A stretch of DNA of 64,000 nucleotides from Planctomycetota bacterium (lineage in GTDB: Bacteria; Planctomycetota; UBA8742; UBA2392), in contig JAGQRH010000019.1 of the NCBI GenBank assembly GCA_020425605.1, positions 26,798 through 90,797 of the forward strand. The letters are read 5' to 3'. A program made the translations under genes and the position numbers. The notes under the pieces were generated by a model. That model did no database searches and was not told the origin of the DNA. It saw only the letters and a list, made by a program, of their open reading frames with translations. Every line of letters starts with the position of its first letter. The stretch's first letter is position 1. Below are positions 34,729 through 43,522 of the stretch, piece by piece.

Positions 34729-35772
34729 ATGAATGATCCCAAGCCTGAAGGATTCCAGCCCGCACCGTGGGAAGCGGGCAAGACACGCCCTGTACACCCG
34801 CAACCGCAGGCACCTCAGCCTCCACGTCCGGCCGGACCGCCCCCCGGGGCGCCCCAGGGCTATCTGAACCAGCCGCAGCAATCTCCCGGCCCTGGATTTG
34901 GTGGGGGAGACATGGGCCGTGCACGCACGAGGCAGATCCCCGGCCAACCGCAGGCGCCGGCTGCATACCAGCAGCAACCGAACGGCTACCCGCCTCCACC
35001 GCAGGGGGGCGGTGCATATCAGCAGCCGCAAGGCTATCCGCAGCCGCCGCAGGGCTATGGGCAGGCACCACAGGGCTATCCGCCGCCAGGTGGTCAGCCT
35101 CAGCCGGCCGGCGCCCCTGGCCAGCCATATCAAATGCAGGGCCCGCAGATGGGCAAACCAACCAGCGTGCTGGCGATCGTATCGCTCGTCACGCTTGCGG
35201 TGGGTATGGTCATCGGGCTGGTCTCGCTCGGCTTCTTCAGCATTCCGTTGTTCCTGATCGGCGCGGTACTCGGCTACCTGGGCATGCGGGAAACCGCGGC
35301 ATGGGGCAAGAAATCCGGCCGCGGCATGGCTCTCGGTGGCACGATCGCGAACCTCGTATGCATGGTGTTGAACGGCGGGTTCCTCCTGTTGGCGCTTCTG
35401 TTTGTTCAGAGCGCGGGCAGCGCCCTTGAACAGCAGGCCAACGCGGCCGCAGACGCCATGCTGATCCGACAGCGCCTGCAGATGTACAAGGACGCCAAGG
35501 GCGACCTGAAGCCGGGCGGCCCCCAGTTCAAAGCCGGCTTCCGCAACGATACTGCCGCGCTTGGCCCGATGCTGACCGTGCCGGACCTCGTCTCTGAGGG
35601 CGAAATGCAGAATCCGCTCGAGCAATACTCAATTGAAGTGGTGGACGAAACCGCGACGATCTTCTGGACACCGAAGGACGGGGTGCGCCAGGAGGTCGGG
35701 ACGTTCCGCAGTGGATTTTCCGGCTGGGAAGATGACGACTTCGGATTCGATGACACTCCACGACGACGCTAG
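34729..35772 (+). CDS. DUF4190-type membrane protein with Pro/Gln-rich N-terminus (paralogue 1 of 3)
   Basis: A 347-residue protein. Residues 1-145 are low-complexity Pro/Gln/Gly/Tyr repeats (QPPQGYGQAPQGYPPPGGQP). Two transmembrane helices in DUF4190 style follow (SVLAIVSLVTLAVGMVIGLV and LVCMVLNGGFLLLALLFVQS) with GKKSGRGMALGGTIANL between. The C-terminal domain includes RQRLQMYKDAKGDLKPGGPQ, a motif shared with the next two genes. The start follows GGGAG. Function unknown; the topology puts the last domain outside. Confidence 0.72.
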   Translation: MNDPKPEGFQPAPWEAGKTRPVHPQPQAPQPPRPAGPPPGAPQGYLNQPQQSPGPGFGGGDMGRARTRQIPGQPQAPAAYQQQPNGYPPPPQGGGAYQQPQGYPQPPQGYGQAPQGYPPPGGQPQPAGAPGQPYQMQGPQMGKPTSVLAIVSLVTLAVGMVIGLVSLGFFSIPLFLIGAVLGYLGMRETAAWGKKSGRGMALGGTIANLVCMVLNGGFLLLALLFVQSAGSALEQQANAAADAMLIRQRLQMYKDAKGDLKPGGPQFKAGFRNDTAALGPMLTVPDLVSEGEMQNPLEQYSIEVVDETATIFWTPKDGVRQEVGTFRSGFSGWEDDDFGFDDTPRRR

Positions 35773-35779
35773 GAAACCC

Positions 35780-36580
35780 ATGACCGACGACCGAATCGAA
35801 GACTCAAGACCCGAGCAGACCAGCAGCCAGGCCTCCGAGGCCCACACACAAAGGGCGCCGGCACCGTACCCGCCGCCGTACGGTGCGTATGGACAACCGG
35901 GGCAGCCCTATAGCCAGTCTCCGCCTCCGCCGCCGTTCCAGTACACGCCTGAAAAACCGATGAGCAACCTGGCCATCGCCTCCATGGTGTTGGGCGGCGT
36001 GAGCGTTCTAGTCTGGATCATCGCGCCGGTAACCGGAATCATCGGCATCGTCACGGGCATCATGGGCATGAAGCAGAGCAAGCAGCCCGCCGGAACGCAT
36101 AAGGGCTGGGGCCTGGCACTGGCCGGTACGATCACCAGCAGCGCGATGTGGCTGATCAGCGTCGCGATGATAGTCGGGATGGCGTTCCTGTTCGTGTTCG
36201 TCGACAAGCAACAGAAAGACATTCAGCACGACAGGATCGTGGCCACACAGGAGATCGAGTCCGACCTGACCACCATTCGTGTGAGGATGGAGTTGTACTT
36301 CACTGAGAACAGTCAGTCGCTTGAGCCGGGCGGGCCAATCGTCAACGACGGGCGCACCGGTCTCTACCCGGAAGATGCGCCGAAGGTCGAAGGCTCACTT
36401 AAGATCAGCGACCTGGTCTCGGTATCCGACCTGAACAACCGCCCCAGCGAATACACTCTCAGCATCGAGGGCAAGACAAAGGCGACGATCACACACACGC
36501 GTACCAACACACGAATGATCATTTCCGATATCGGGGCCGGCAGCTGGAGCCTCGAGGAAACGCACGGCTTCGGCAAATGA
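35780..36580 (+). CDS. DUF4190-type membrane protein (paralogue 2 of 3)
   Basis: A 266-residue protein with a shorter Pro/Tyr-rich N-terminus (to about 60), two hydrophobic segments (NLAIASMVLGGVSVLVWIIA and SAMWLISVAMIVGMAFLFVF) around GTHKGWGLALAGTI, and an extracytoplasmic part with RVRMELYFTENSQSLEPGGP. It starts 7 bp after paralogue 1 with AGGA between, so the genes are one operon. Confidence 0.72.
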   Translation: MTDDRIEDSRPEQTSSQASEAHTQRAPAPYPPPYGAYGQPGQPYSQSPPPPPFQYTPEKPMSNLAIASMVLGGVSVLVWIIAPVTGIIGIVTGIMGMKQSKQPAGTHKGWGLALAGTITSSAMWLISVAMIVGMAFLFVFVDKQQKDIQHDRIVATQEIESDLTTIRVRMELYFTENSQSLEPGGPIVNDGRTGLYPEDAPKVEGSLKISDLVSVSDLNNRPSEYTLSIEGKTKATITHTRTNTRMIISDIGAGSWSLEETHGFGK

Positions 36581-36644
36581 TGAATGCGGCCGGTGGAATC
36601 CACTTTGGTGTGCCCCTTGAAGGCGCAGGGAAGGCCGCAATGTG

Positions 36645-37418
36645 ATGGCAGGCCAACCGCCAGATTCTCAGCGCCCCACCACGATCCCAGTCCCGCCGCC
36701 CCCACCGAACGGCATCCCCTTTGGCCAGATTCTCTCGGCCAAGCCCACCAGCGGCAAGGCGGTTGCCGCGCTGTGCTTTTCTTTGGGCGGGCTTATCGGA
36801 GCCTTCTTTTGTCCGCCGGTTGGAGCGGTGGTTCTGATCGGCCTGGTGTTCGGGATATTGGGAATCATCGAAACTGGCAAGGAAGGCAAGCGTTCCGGAC
36901 GAGGTCTCGCGCTTGCTGGAACGGTCATCGCGTCGCTTGCAGTTTGTGGCGTAATTGGAATCACCAGCCTTTTCATCCACGGCCATTCTCGGGACGAGCA
37001 GAGAATTCGTGCCGAAATGGAGCCGGCGATTGCGAAGGACCAGGCTCTCATTCTCAAGCGCCTGAAGCAGTATTATGACGAGAACGACCGCTCACTGGGC
37101 CCAGGTGGACCTTGGCTCGCAACCCGAACCGCGGGATCCGGGCCACCGGGCAACACCACTGCAGTGCAGCCCGGTACGAGAGTATCCGGCACGCTTGAAC
37201 TCAAACATCTTGTGGGTCCGGGAGAACTTCAATTGGGCGATTTGTTTTCTGCCATGGCACGCGGCCCTGGCTCGAGCCGCGCCGTGGCTGGCAGCTGGGT
37301 GCTGACTGTCAACGGCAGGGCGTCTGCAACCCTGCGCGCCACTGACTGGGGCGGAGCAGTGCTGAGAGAGATCGAAATCCGCGACATCGGGCGCGGCGAC
37401 TTCATCCAGACCGAGTAG
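36645..37418 (+). CDS. DUF4190-type membrane protein (paralogue 3 of 3)
   Basis: A 257-residue protein with a short proline-rich N-terminus and a transmembrane pair (VAALCFSLGGLIGAFFCPPV extending to LVFGILGIIETGK, then LALAGTVIASLAVCGVIGIT). The C-terminal domain has LKRLKQYYDENDRSLGPGGP, aligning with the same motif of its two upstream neighbours. A GTG three bases before the ATG is an alternative start. It follows paralogue 2 by 64 bp. Confidence 0.7.
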   Translation: MAGQPPDSQRPTTIPVPPPPPNGIPFGQILSAKPTSGKAVAALCFSLGGLIGAFFCPPVGAVVLIGLVFGILGIIETGKEGKRSGRGLALAGTVIASLAVCGVIGITSLFIHGHSRDEQRIRAEMEPAIAKDQALILKRLKQYYDENDRSLGPGGPWLATRTAGSGPPGNTTAVQPGTRVSGTLELKHLVGPGELQLGDLFSAMARGPGSSRAVAGSWVLTVNGRASATLRATDWGGAVLREIEIRDIGRGDFIQTE

Positions 37419-37499
37419 CCTCCAACATTCCGCTGACAGCGTTGAGATATGCGCCCCTGCGCGATACGTTGCCGCTTTGCAATCCACCGAGGGCTGACC

Positions 37500-38144
37500 A
37501 TGAAGTTCTTCATCGATACGGCAGACGTTGGCGAGATCAAAGAGGCGGCGGCGCTGGGCATTCTTGACGGTGTCACGACAAACCCTTCATTGATCAAGAA
37601 GTCCGGCCGGCCCTTTGACGAAGTCGCCAAGGAAATCTGCGAGATGGTGCCCGGGCCCGTCAGCCTCGAAGTCACGAGCGTTGAGTGCGACGGCATGCTG
37701 AAGGAAGCCGACAAGCTGGTGAAGTTTGGCGAAAACGTGGTGATCAAGCTGCCGCTGATCCCGGAAGGCCTGAAGGCCTGCAAGCGCCTGAGCGAGCAGG
37801 GGGTCAAAACCAACGTGACCCTGTGTTTCCAGCCGGTGCAGGCTCTGCTTGCGGCCAAGGCCGGCGCGACTTACATCAGCCCGTTCGTGGGCAGGCTCGA
37901 TGACCTCGGCCAGGAAGGTATGAGCATCATCCCGCAGATCCGGCAGATCTATGACAACTACGGCTACGAGACCGAAATCCTCGTCGCCAGCATCCGCAAT
38001 CCGATTCATGTGCTCGATGCGGCGCTGGTCGGCGCGGACGTGGCGACCATTCCATTCAGCGTGTTCGAGCAGCTCGTGCACCACCCGTTGACGGACTCGG
38101 GCCTGGCCAAGTTCCTGGCGGACTGGAAGTCCGTGAAAGCCTAA
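37500..38144 (+). CDS. tal: Transaldolase / fructose-6-phosphate aldolase-type protein
   Basis: A 214-residue class I aldolase of the short transaldolase type: [35 protein letters not shown], and [11 protein letters not shown] with the Schiff-base Lys83. [15 protein letters not shown] and [20 protein letters not shown] complete the barrel. It moves a dihydroxyacetone unit between sugar phosphates in the pentose phosphate pathway; from sequence alone it could also be a fructose-6-phosphate aldolase. GAGGG precedes the start, and TTGAGA-N17-TACGTT at 37442-37470 is a plausible promoter. Confidence 0.92.
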   Translation: MKFFIDTADVGEIKEAAALGILDGVTTNPSLIKKSGRPFDEVAKEICEMVPGPVSLEVTSVECDGMLKEADKLVKFGENVVIKLPLIPEGLKACKRLSEQGVKTNVTLCFQPVQALLAAKAGATYISPFVGRLDDLGQEGMSIIPQIRQIYDNYGYETEILVASIRNPIHVLDAALVGADVATIPFSVFEQLVHHPLTDSGLAKFLADWKSVKA

Positions 38145-38178
38145 CTAACCAATCAGTTTGCTAAATTGATCTTTTCGT

Positions 38179-38213
38179 GCACCCGGTGCGTTTTGCATTG
38201 TCGCATCGGGTGC
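38179..38213 (+). terminator. Candidate intrinsic terminator after the transaldolase gene
   Basis: GCACCCGGTGCG and CGCATCGGGTGC form a 12-bp stem with one G-T pair around an 11-nt loop. The following sequence (GTGTTGCTAGTTTTGAT) is T-rich but interrupted. Confidence 0.5.
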
Positions 38214-38292
38214 GTGTTGCTAGTTTTGATCTTCCAACTGAATCGCAGAACGAAGTAGGACGAAGGCAGCGAGCACGCTGCCAAGGCCGAAG

Positions 38293-40911
38293 ATGAGCGA
38301 AGACTCCAAGCAAACAACCATTGTCCCGGCGCTTCCGCCACGTCACGACGACGAAGAGCGCGCAACCCGCGTCGTGCCGCTGACAGACAAGCCTGAGTTG
38401 CTGGCCCCGGCCGGCTCACTTGAGGCGTTCTATGCCGCGATGGACTATGGCGCGGACGCCGTTTATCTCGGCCTCAAGAAGTTCAGTGCGCGCGACAACG
38501 CCGTGAATTTCAGCCTCGATGAGCTAAACACGGCCGTCGGCCACGCCCACACCAACGAGCGCAAGGTCTACGTCGCGATCAATACGGTTGTGCAGGAAGC
38601 CGAATGGCCCGAGTTGATTGAGTCACTCGCGTACTGCGAGCAAATCGGCGTGGACGCGATCATCCTGCAGGACATGGGCGTGATGCGTGCGATCCGCGAG
38701 CAGTTCCCGCGGCTCGACTGGCACGCCAGCACCCAGATGCTGATCCACAATGAGCAGGGCGCTCGCTGGGCCGAGCGCAACGGCTTTGAACGCGCAATCC
38801 TCGCCCGCGAGCTGACACTGGACGAGATCAAGACGATCAAGAAGTCCACGGACATTGAACTCGAGGTCTTCGTCCACGGCAGCCTCTGCTACAGCTACAG
38901 CGGGCTGTGCCTGTTCGCCAGCCAGGAAGAAGGCCGCAGCGGCAACCGCGGCAAGTGCACCTACATCTGCCGCGAAGAGTTCGACACGCCCGACGGCAAG
39001 GGCAAGGCCTTCAGCATGAAGGACCTGATGGCCATCGGCGAAATCAAGCAGATTGCAGACATCGGTGTCAGCAGCCTGAAGATCGAAGGCCGCCGCAAGT
39101 CGCCGCTCTATGTCGCCGCAGTGACCGACCTCTACCGCAAGCTGATCGACGGCACCGAGTTCGACGCGCGCGAAATGGAAGAGCAGCTGAAGCTGATCTA
39201 TTCACGCGAAACGACCAGCCTCTTCTTCCAGGGCAGCCACGGAAACGCCAAGGCCCAGGCGGACGTCACCGAGAGCGAGCCGCAGGGGGTCTACCTCGGC
39301 ACCATCGCGAAGATCACCGGCGACCGCGCCATCTTCCGCGCCGCGACCGAATTCGAGCGGCACGACGGCATTCTTGCCCGCACGAAGAAGTTGCCGACGC
39401 AGCCCATCAAATTCGGCACCGACCGCATCAACCTGCAGGGCAAACGCGTCTTCACCGTCAAGCCGGGTGAAGAAGTCAGCGTGCCGGTGCCCGAGGGCGT
39501 GCAGGAAGGCGACGAGCTTCGCCTCATCAGCAGCAACGCCATCAAGCGCCGCTACCCGACCGGCGTGCCCAAGAAAGTACAACACGCGCGGCTGCCGGTT
39601 CACCTGGACGTATCACTAAAGGTCAACCCGGGCGCCGGGCGGCTCGAAGAGCTTGGCATGCCGGGCATCATCGAGATCGTCGGCCGTGTCTTCACAAATG
39701 AAGTCCGGCGCGAGTACCCGTGCAAGCTGCTGTTCGCCGACAGCCAGCCAATGGATGAAGAGCGCCTGCGCCGCTTCTTCGAGCGCCTGGGCAGCACGCG
39801 CTATGAATTGAAGACGTTCAGCGGCATGATCCCGGCCGGCGTGTTTGTCCCCGCTGCCGAGGTCAATGAAGCGCGCCGCCAGTTTTTCGAGGCACTGGAA
39901 GAAACGCTCGAGGAAGCGCACCAGCAGAACATCCGCGCGGCTGTGGAAGAGATCACCTCTGAACCGGAGAGGCCCATCGACACCGACGCTTTGCCGCCCA
40001 CTCGCTTTTCGGCACTGGTCGACCGCCCGGAGTACATTGCGTCGTTGCCGCTGGAGCATCTGGATGAGGTCGTGCTCGACGTAGCGGAGGGCACGAAAGA
40101 CTCCGTGCTTGATGCATACGAAGACTATGGCGACAAGCTGCGCATAGCTGTGCCGATCGTGTTGCGCGCGTGGACCGCGCCGATGGTCGCCGCCAAGTTG
40201 AAGGGACTGTTTGAAAAGGGCGCACGGCGCTTTCAGGTCAGCAACCTGGGCGGGTTTGAATTCGTAGCTCAGGCCGCCGGCATCGACAAGCGCAGCCGGG
40301 TTGACACATCAATGATCATGAAGCGCTCCCGCAGTCTCGCGCCACGGAGCGGCGTCGCAATCTTCGAGCCGCGCCTGCCCGACTTCAGCAAGCTCGGCGT
40401 CGACATCACCACCGACTGGCCCTGCTACGCCATGAGCCGCGAGACCGTGCGCAGCTGGCTTGACCAGGGCGTCAGCCGCGTGACGCTGAACATTGAAGAC
40501 GGCGCCGAAAACCTGAAGCCAATCCTGCGCGAGTTCGCCAACCATGCCGACGTCGTGGTCTACCAGGACACGCCGCTGTTTACGTCCGAGACCTGCGTGC
40601 ACGCCAACATGCTCGGCCACTGCCCCGGCAAAGCGAACTGCGATTTCAAACAGATGGAAATGAACGGCCCGGATGGCAAAAAGTACCTCGCCGTCGACCG
40701 CTGGTGCCGCAGCATCATCCTCAATGAGCAGGCCTTCAGTTGGAGCAAGCGGGTCCGCGAGCTCGAAAAGATGGGCGCGCATCGCTTCCGCCTCGACTTC
40801 ATCTACCGCAACTACCAGCCCGAAGAGATCGTCAAGATCTGCGAGCAAGTCATGAACGCCCAAGCCGTGCCCCAAACCCACGAAGGCAACTGGACCCGCG
40901 GGTTGCAGTAG
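38293..40911 (+). CDS. Peptidase U32-family protein (RlhA/YdcP-like)
   Basis: An 872-residue protein. The U32 signature is at ELEVFVHGSLCYSYSGLC through SGNRGKCTYICREEF, whose cysteines are conserved in the family; the N-terminal barrel starts KPELLAPAGSLEAFYAAMDY. In E. coli the U32 proteins RlhA, TrhP and UbiU/V act in rRNA and tRNA hydroxylation and ubiquinone synthesis, using iron-sulfur clusters, rather than proteolysis. This protein is about 200 residues longer than RlhA (recalled as about 650). The extra C-terminal part contains CVHANMLGHCPGKANCDF and VDRWCRS, a possible additional cysteine cluster. Target RNA cannot be deduced. Confidence 0.85.
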   Translation: MSEDSKQTTIVPALPPRHDDEERATRVVPLTDKPELLAPAGSLEAFYAAMDYGADAVYLGLKKFSARDNAVNFSLDELNTAVGHAHTNERKVYVAINTVVQEAEWPELIESLAYCEQIGVDAIILQDMGVMRAIREQFPRLDWHASTQMLIHNEQGARWAERNGFERAILARELTLDEIKTIKKSTDIELEVFVHGSLCYSYSGLCLFASQEEGRSGNRGKCTYICREEFDTPDGKGKAFSMKDLMAIGEIKQIADIGVSSLKIEGRRKSPLYVAAVTDLYRKLIDGTEFDAREMEEQLKLIYSRETTSLFFQGSHGNAKAQADVTESEPQGVYLGTIAKITGDRAIFRAATEFERHDGILARTKKLPTQPIKFGTDRINLQGKRVFTVKPGEEVSVPVPEGVQEGDELRLISSNAIKRRYPTGVPKKVQHARLPVHLDVSLKVNPGAGRLEELGMPGIIEIVGRVFTNEVRREYPCKLLFADSQPMDEERLRRFFERLGSTRYELKTFSGMIPAGVFVPAAEVNEARRQFFEALEETLEEAHQQNIRAAVEEITSEPERPIDTDALPPTRFSALVDRPEYIASLPLEHLDEVVLDVAEGTKDSVLDAYEDYGDKLRIAVPIVLRAWTAPMVAAKLKGLFEKGARRFQVSNLGGFEFVAQAAGIDKRSRVDTSMIMKRSRSLAPRSGVAIFEPRLPDFSKLGVDITTDWPCYAMSRETVRSWLDQGVSRVTLNIEDGAENLKPILREFANHADVVVYQDTPLFTSETCVHANMLGHCPGKANCDFKQMEMNGPDGKKYLAVDRWCRSIILNEQAFSWSKRVRELEKMGAHRFRLDFIYRNYQPEEIVKICEQVMNAQAVPQTHEGNWTRGLQ

Positions 40912-40929
40912 TCCCAAGCCTCTGCCATC

Positions 40930-40957
40930 TTGACACTGCCAAATTGTCGGGTATTCA
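40930..40957 (+). promoter_or_regulatory. Sigma-70 promoter abutting the response-regulator start codon
   Basis: TTGACA (perfect -35), 16 bp, TATTCA. The -10 ends nine bases before the ATG at 40967 and there is no ribosome binding site, so the mRNA is probably leaderless or nearly so. Confidence 0.5.
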
Positions 40958-40966
40958 TACCGGCCT

Positions 40967-42343
40967 ATGGCTGAGCCTCGCATTCTGTTGATTGATGACG
41001 ACGCGTCCCATGCGGAGATTGCGGGCGAGTCTTTGGAACGCGCCGGCCATCACGTGACGCTGGCTCACTCCGGCGACGAGGGCCTGCGCAAGTTCCGTGA
41101 GGGCGAGTTCGACGTCGTGCTGACCGATCTGCGCTTGCCCGACACTGACGGCATGCAGGTGCTGAAGCGCATCAAGGCGACCGACGCTGATGTCGAGGTC
41201 ATCATCATCACCGGCTACGGGTCGGTCGAGAAGGCCGTCGAGGCGCTGCACCAGGGGGCCTACAGCTTTCTCGAAAAACCGCTCAACCGCGACGCCCTGC
41301 GCAATACGGTCGCCAAGGCGCTGGAGCGCCGCCAGCTCAGCCTCGCCAACCAGGCCCTGCACCGGCTGGTAAACGAGAAGTTCGGCTATGAGGGCATCGT
41401 CGGCAGCAGCACGGCCATGCAGCAGGTTTTCAATCGACTCCGGCAGGTTGCACCCACCGACGCCCGCGCGCTGATCACCGGCGAGAACGGCACTGGCAAA
41501 GAACTGGTCGCCCGCGCGCTGCATTTCAACTCCAAGCGCCGCGAGGGCCCGCTCGTCGCGGTAAACTGCGGTGCGCTCTCCGGCGGCGTGCTGGACTCCG
41601 AGTTGTTCGGCCACGCCAAGGGCGCTTTCACCGGCGCGGTTAAGGACCACCAGGGCAAATTCGAGGCTGCTGACGGCGGCACACTGTTCCTCGACGAAGT
41701 CGGCGAAATGCCGCTGGAAACCCAGGTCAAGCTGCTGCGCGTGATCGAGGCCAAGGAAGTCACGCCCGTCGGCAGCAACAAGCCGCGGCTCGTGGACGTA
41801 CGCATCATCAGCGCGACGAACAAGAATCTCGTTGAGCTGGTCGGCAGCGGCAAGTTCCGCGAGGACCTGTTTTTCAGGCTGAAGGTTGTCGAGATCCACC
41901 TGCCGGCACTGCGCGAGCGCCAAGGCGACATCCCGCTGCTGGTGCAGAACTTCATTAACGAGTTCGCCAAGCAGTACAACAAGCAGGCCAAGGGTATCGA
42001 CCACCCGGCACTGAACGCCCTGATCGCGCACCCATGGCCGGGCAACGTACGTGAGCTGCGCAATACGATCGAGGAAATGGTGGTGCTGTCATCGGGTGAA
42101 AAGCTCACGACGGCCGACCTGCCGCAACAGTTGCAGGCCGACCTGCCGGTGCGCGCGGCGCAGATCAGCAGCGGCGAAACCGGTGCCGCCAGCCTGGTCG
42201 GAATGACCATGGAGCAGATCGAGCGCGAAGCCATCCGCCACACGCTCAAGGCCATGGAAGGCAATCGCGAACAGACCGCCAAGGCGCTACAGATCGGCGA
42301 GCGAACACTGTATAGAAAACTGAAGGAATACGGGTTGAACTGA
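40967..42343 (+). CDS. Sigma-54-dependent response regulator (NtrC family)
   Basis: A 458-residue three-domain regulator. The receiver domain (residues 1-120) has Asp10/Asp11 and phosphoacceptor Asp54 (VVLTDLRLPDTDG). The AAA+ domain has Walker A GENGTGKELVAR, GHAKGAFTGAVKDH with the intact GAFTGA loop that contacts sigma-54, and Walker B GTLFLDEVGEMP. The C-terminal Fis-type helix-turn-helix is at the end (EGNREQTAKALQIGERTLYR). Phosphorylation would let it drive open-complex formation at sigma-54 promoters. No sensor kinase gene is adjacent, so it is an orphan here. Confidence 0.95.
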   Translation: MAEPRILLIDDDASHAEIAGESLERAGHHVTLAHSGDEGLRKFREGEFDVVLTDLRLPDTDGMQVLKRIKATDADVEVIIITGYGSVEKAVEALHQGAYSFLEKPLNRDALRNTVAKALERRQLSLANQALHRLVNEKFGYEGIVGSSTAMQQVFNRLRQVAPTDARALITGENGTGKELVARALHFNSKRREGPLVAVNCGALSGGVLDSELFGHAKGAFTGAVKDHQGKFEAADGGTLFLDEVGEMPLETQVKLLRVIEAKEVTPVGSNKPRLVDVRIISATNKNLVELVGSGKFREDLFFRLKVVEIHLPALRERQGDIPLLVQNFINEFAKQYNKQAKGIDHPALNALIAHPWPGNVRELRNTIEEMVVLSSGEKLTTADLPQQLQADLPVRAAQISSGETGAASLVGMTMEQIEREAIRHTLKAMEGNREQTAKALQIGERTLYRKLKEYGLN

Positions 42344-42384
42344 GTGTCTGGTGTTCCGACGAGTTTACCCCCTGCCTTGCAGTT

Positions 42385-42470
42385 GAGCCCGAAGGGCGAC
42401 AGACATTAGCCCCCTGCGTCAGTCCGGGGATTCAGACGAAACGACACGAGAGCCCCGGAGGGGCGACAGA
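42385..42470. repeat. Two short palindromic units with GGGCGACAGA tails
   Basis: GAGCCCGAAGGGCGACAGA (42385-42403) and GAGCCCCGGAGGGGCGACAGA (42450-42470) are related: a small palindrome then GACAGA. Both lie in the 138-bp gap before argC, with CCCCCTGC also occurring twice. This looks like a dispersed intergenic repeat. Confidence 0.6.
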
Positions 42471-42481
42471 AAGCAAGCAAG

Positions 42482-43522
42482 ATGGGCAAGAGTTTCAAAG
42501 TAGGTATCGCGGGCGCCACGGGCTACATCGGCTCGGAGGTCATGCGCCTGCTGTCCACGCACCCGGACATTGAGATAGCCTGGGTAACATCAGAATCGCG
42601 CGCCGGCCGAAAGGTGTGGGAAGAGTTCCCCAACCTGCTTGGCTATGTGCGCGACGAATTCCGCACGTTCGAGCCCGAACTGCTGAGTGAAGTTGACGCC
42701 GCGATCATGTGCCTGCCGCACGGCGGCGCGATGGAGACCATCAAGGTCGCAGTCGACAAGTACCCCCAGGTCAAGCTGGTCGACGCCAGCGGCGACTTCC
42801 GCAGCCCCCGCCTCGACAAGTGGGAGGCCTACTACAAGACCCGCCATACCGCGCGCGAATACCAGTCGAAGTTCGTCTACGGCTTCACCGAGCTCAATCG
42901 CGACAAGATCAAGAGCGCGCAGTACGTCGCGAACCCCGGCTGTTTCGCGACCAGCATCAACATCCTGCTCGCCCCGTTTGCAAAGCACGGCGAGCTGGTC
43001 GGCGACGTCTGCATCAGCGCCATGACCGGCAGCAGCGGCGCCGGCAACAAGCCCGGCCAGACCACACACCACCCGGAGCGCGGCCAGAACGTGCGCGCAT
43101 ACAAGGTGCTCGAGCACCAGCACCTCGTCGAGTGCGTGCCGTTCCTGGAGGACCTGCACAAAGAAAACGAGTTCGACCTGTTCTTTGTGCCGCAGTCCGG
43201 CCCGTGGGTGCGAGGCATCTTCGCCACGGCATTCATCCCGCTGAACCAGCAGCACTCGCTGGCGACGGTCAACGAACTCGTGAAGGGCGCATATGAAGGC
43301 GAGAAGTTCATCCACATCGTGGAGGGCACGCCCGAGCTGCGCCTGGTGCAGAACACCAACATGGCGCACGTGACTTACCGGGCGCAGGGCGACATGCTCG
43401 TCGGCCTGTGCGCCATCGACAACCTCGTCAAGGGCGGAGCCGGCCAGGCCGTGCAGAACCTGAACCTGCTACTCGGCATCGAGGAATCAACCGGCCTGCT
43501 GAACCCGGCCGGATACGTGTAG
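42482..43522 (+). CDS. argC: N-acetyl-gamma-glutamyl-phosphate reductase
   Basis: A 346-residue dehydrogenase with Rossmann start KVGIAGATGYIGSEVMRLL, catalytic Cys154 (ANPGCFATSIN), and the substrate loop GSSGAGNKPG followed by HHPERGQNVRAYKVLEHQH. It reduces N-acetylglutamyl phosphate to the semialdehyde, NADPH-dependently, in arginine synthesis. Its relative LysY of the LysW pathway is hard to exclude from motifs alone. No other arginine gene is beside it. Its 3' end overlaps convergent ruvB by 36 bp. Confidence 0.9.
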   Translation: MGKSFKVGIAGATGYIGSEVMRLLSTHPDIEIAWVTSESRAGRKVWEEFPNLLGYVRDEFRTFEPELLSEVDAAIMCLPHGGAMETIKVAVDKYPQVKLVDASGDFRSPRLDKWEAYYKTRHTAREYQSKFVYGFTELNRDKIKSAQYVANPGCFATSINILLAPFAKHGELVGDVCISAMTGSSGAGNKPGQTTHHPERGQNVRAYKVLEHQHLVECVPFLEDLHKENEFDLFFVPQSGPWVRGIFATAFIPLNQQHSLATVNELVKGAYEGEKFIHIVEGTPELRLVQNTNMAHVTYRAQGDMLVGLCAIDNLVKGGAGQAVQNLNLLLGIEESTGLLNPAGYV

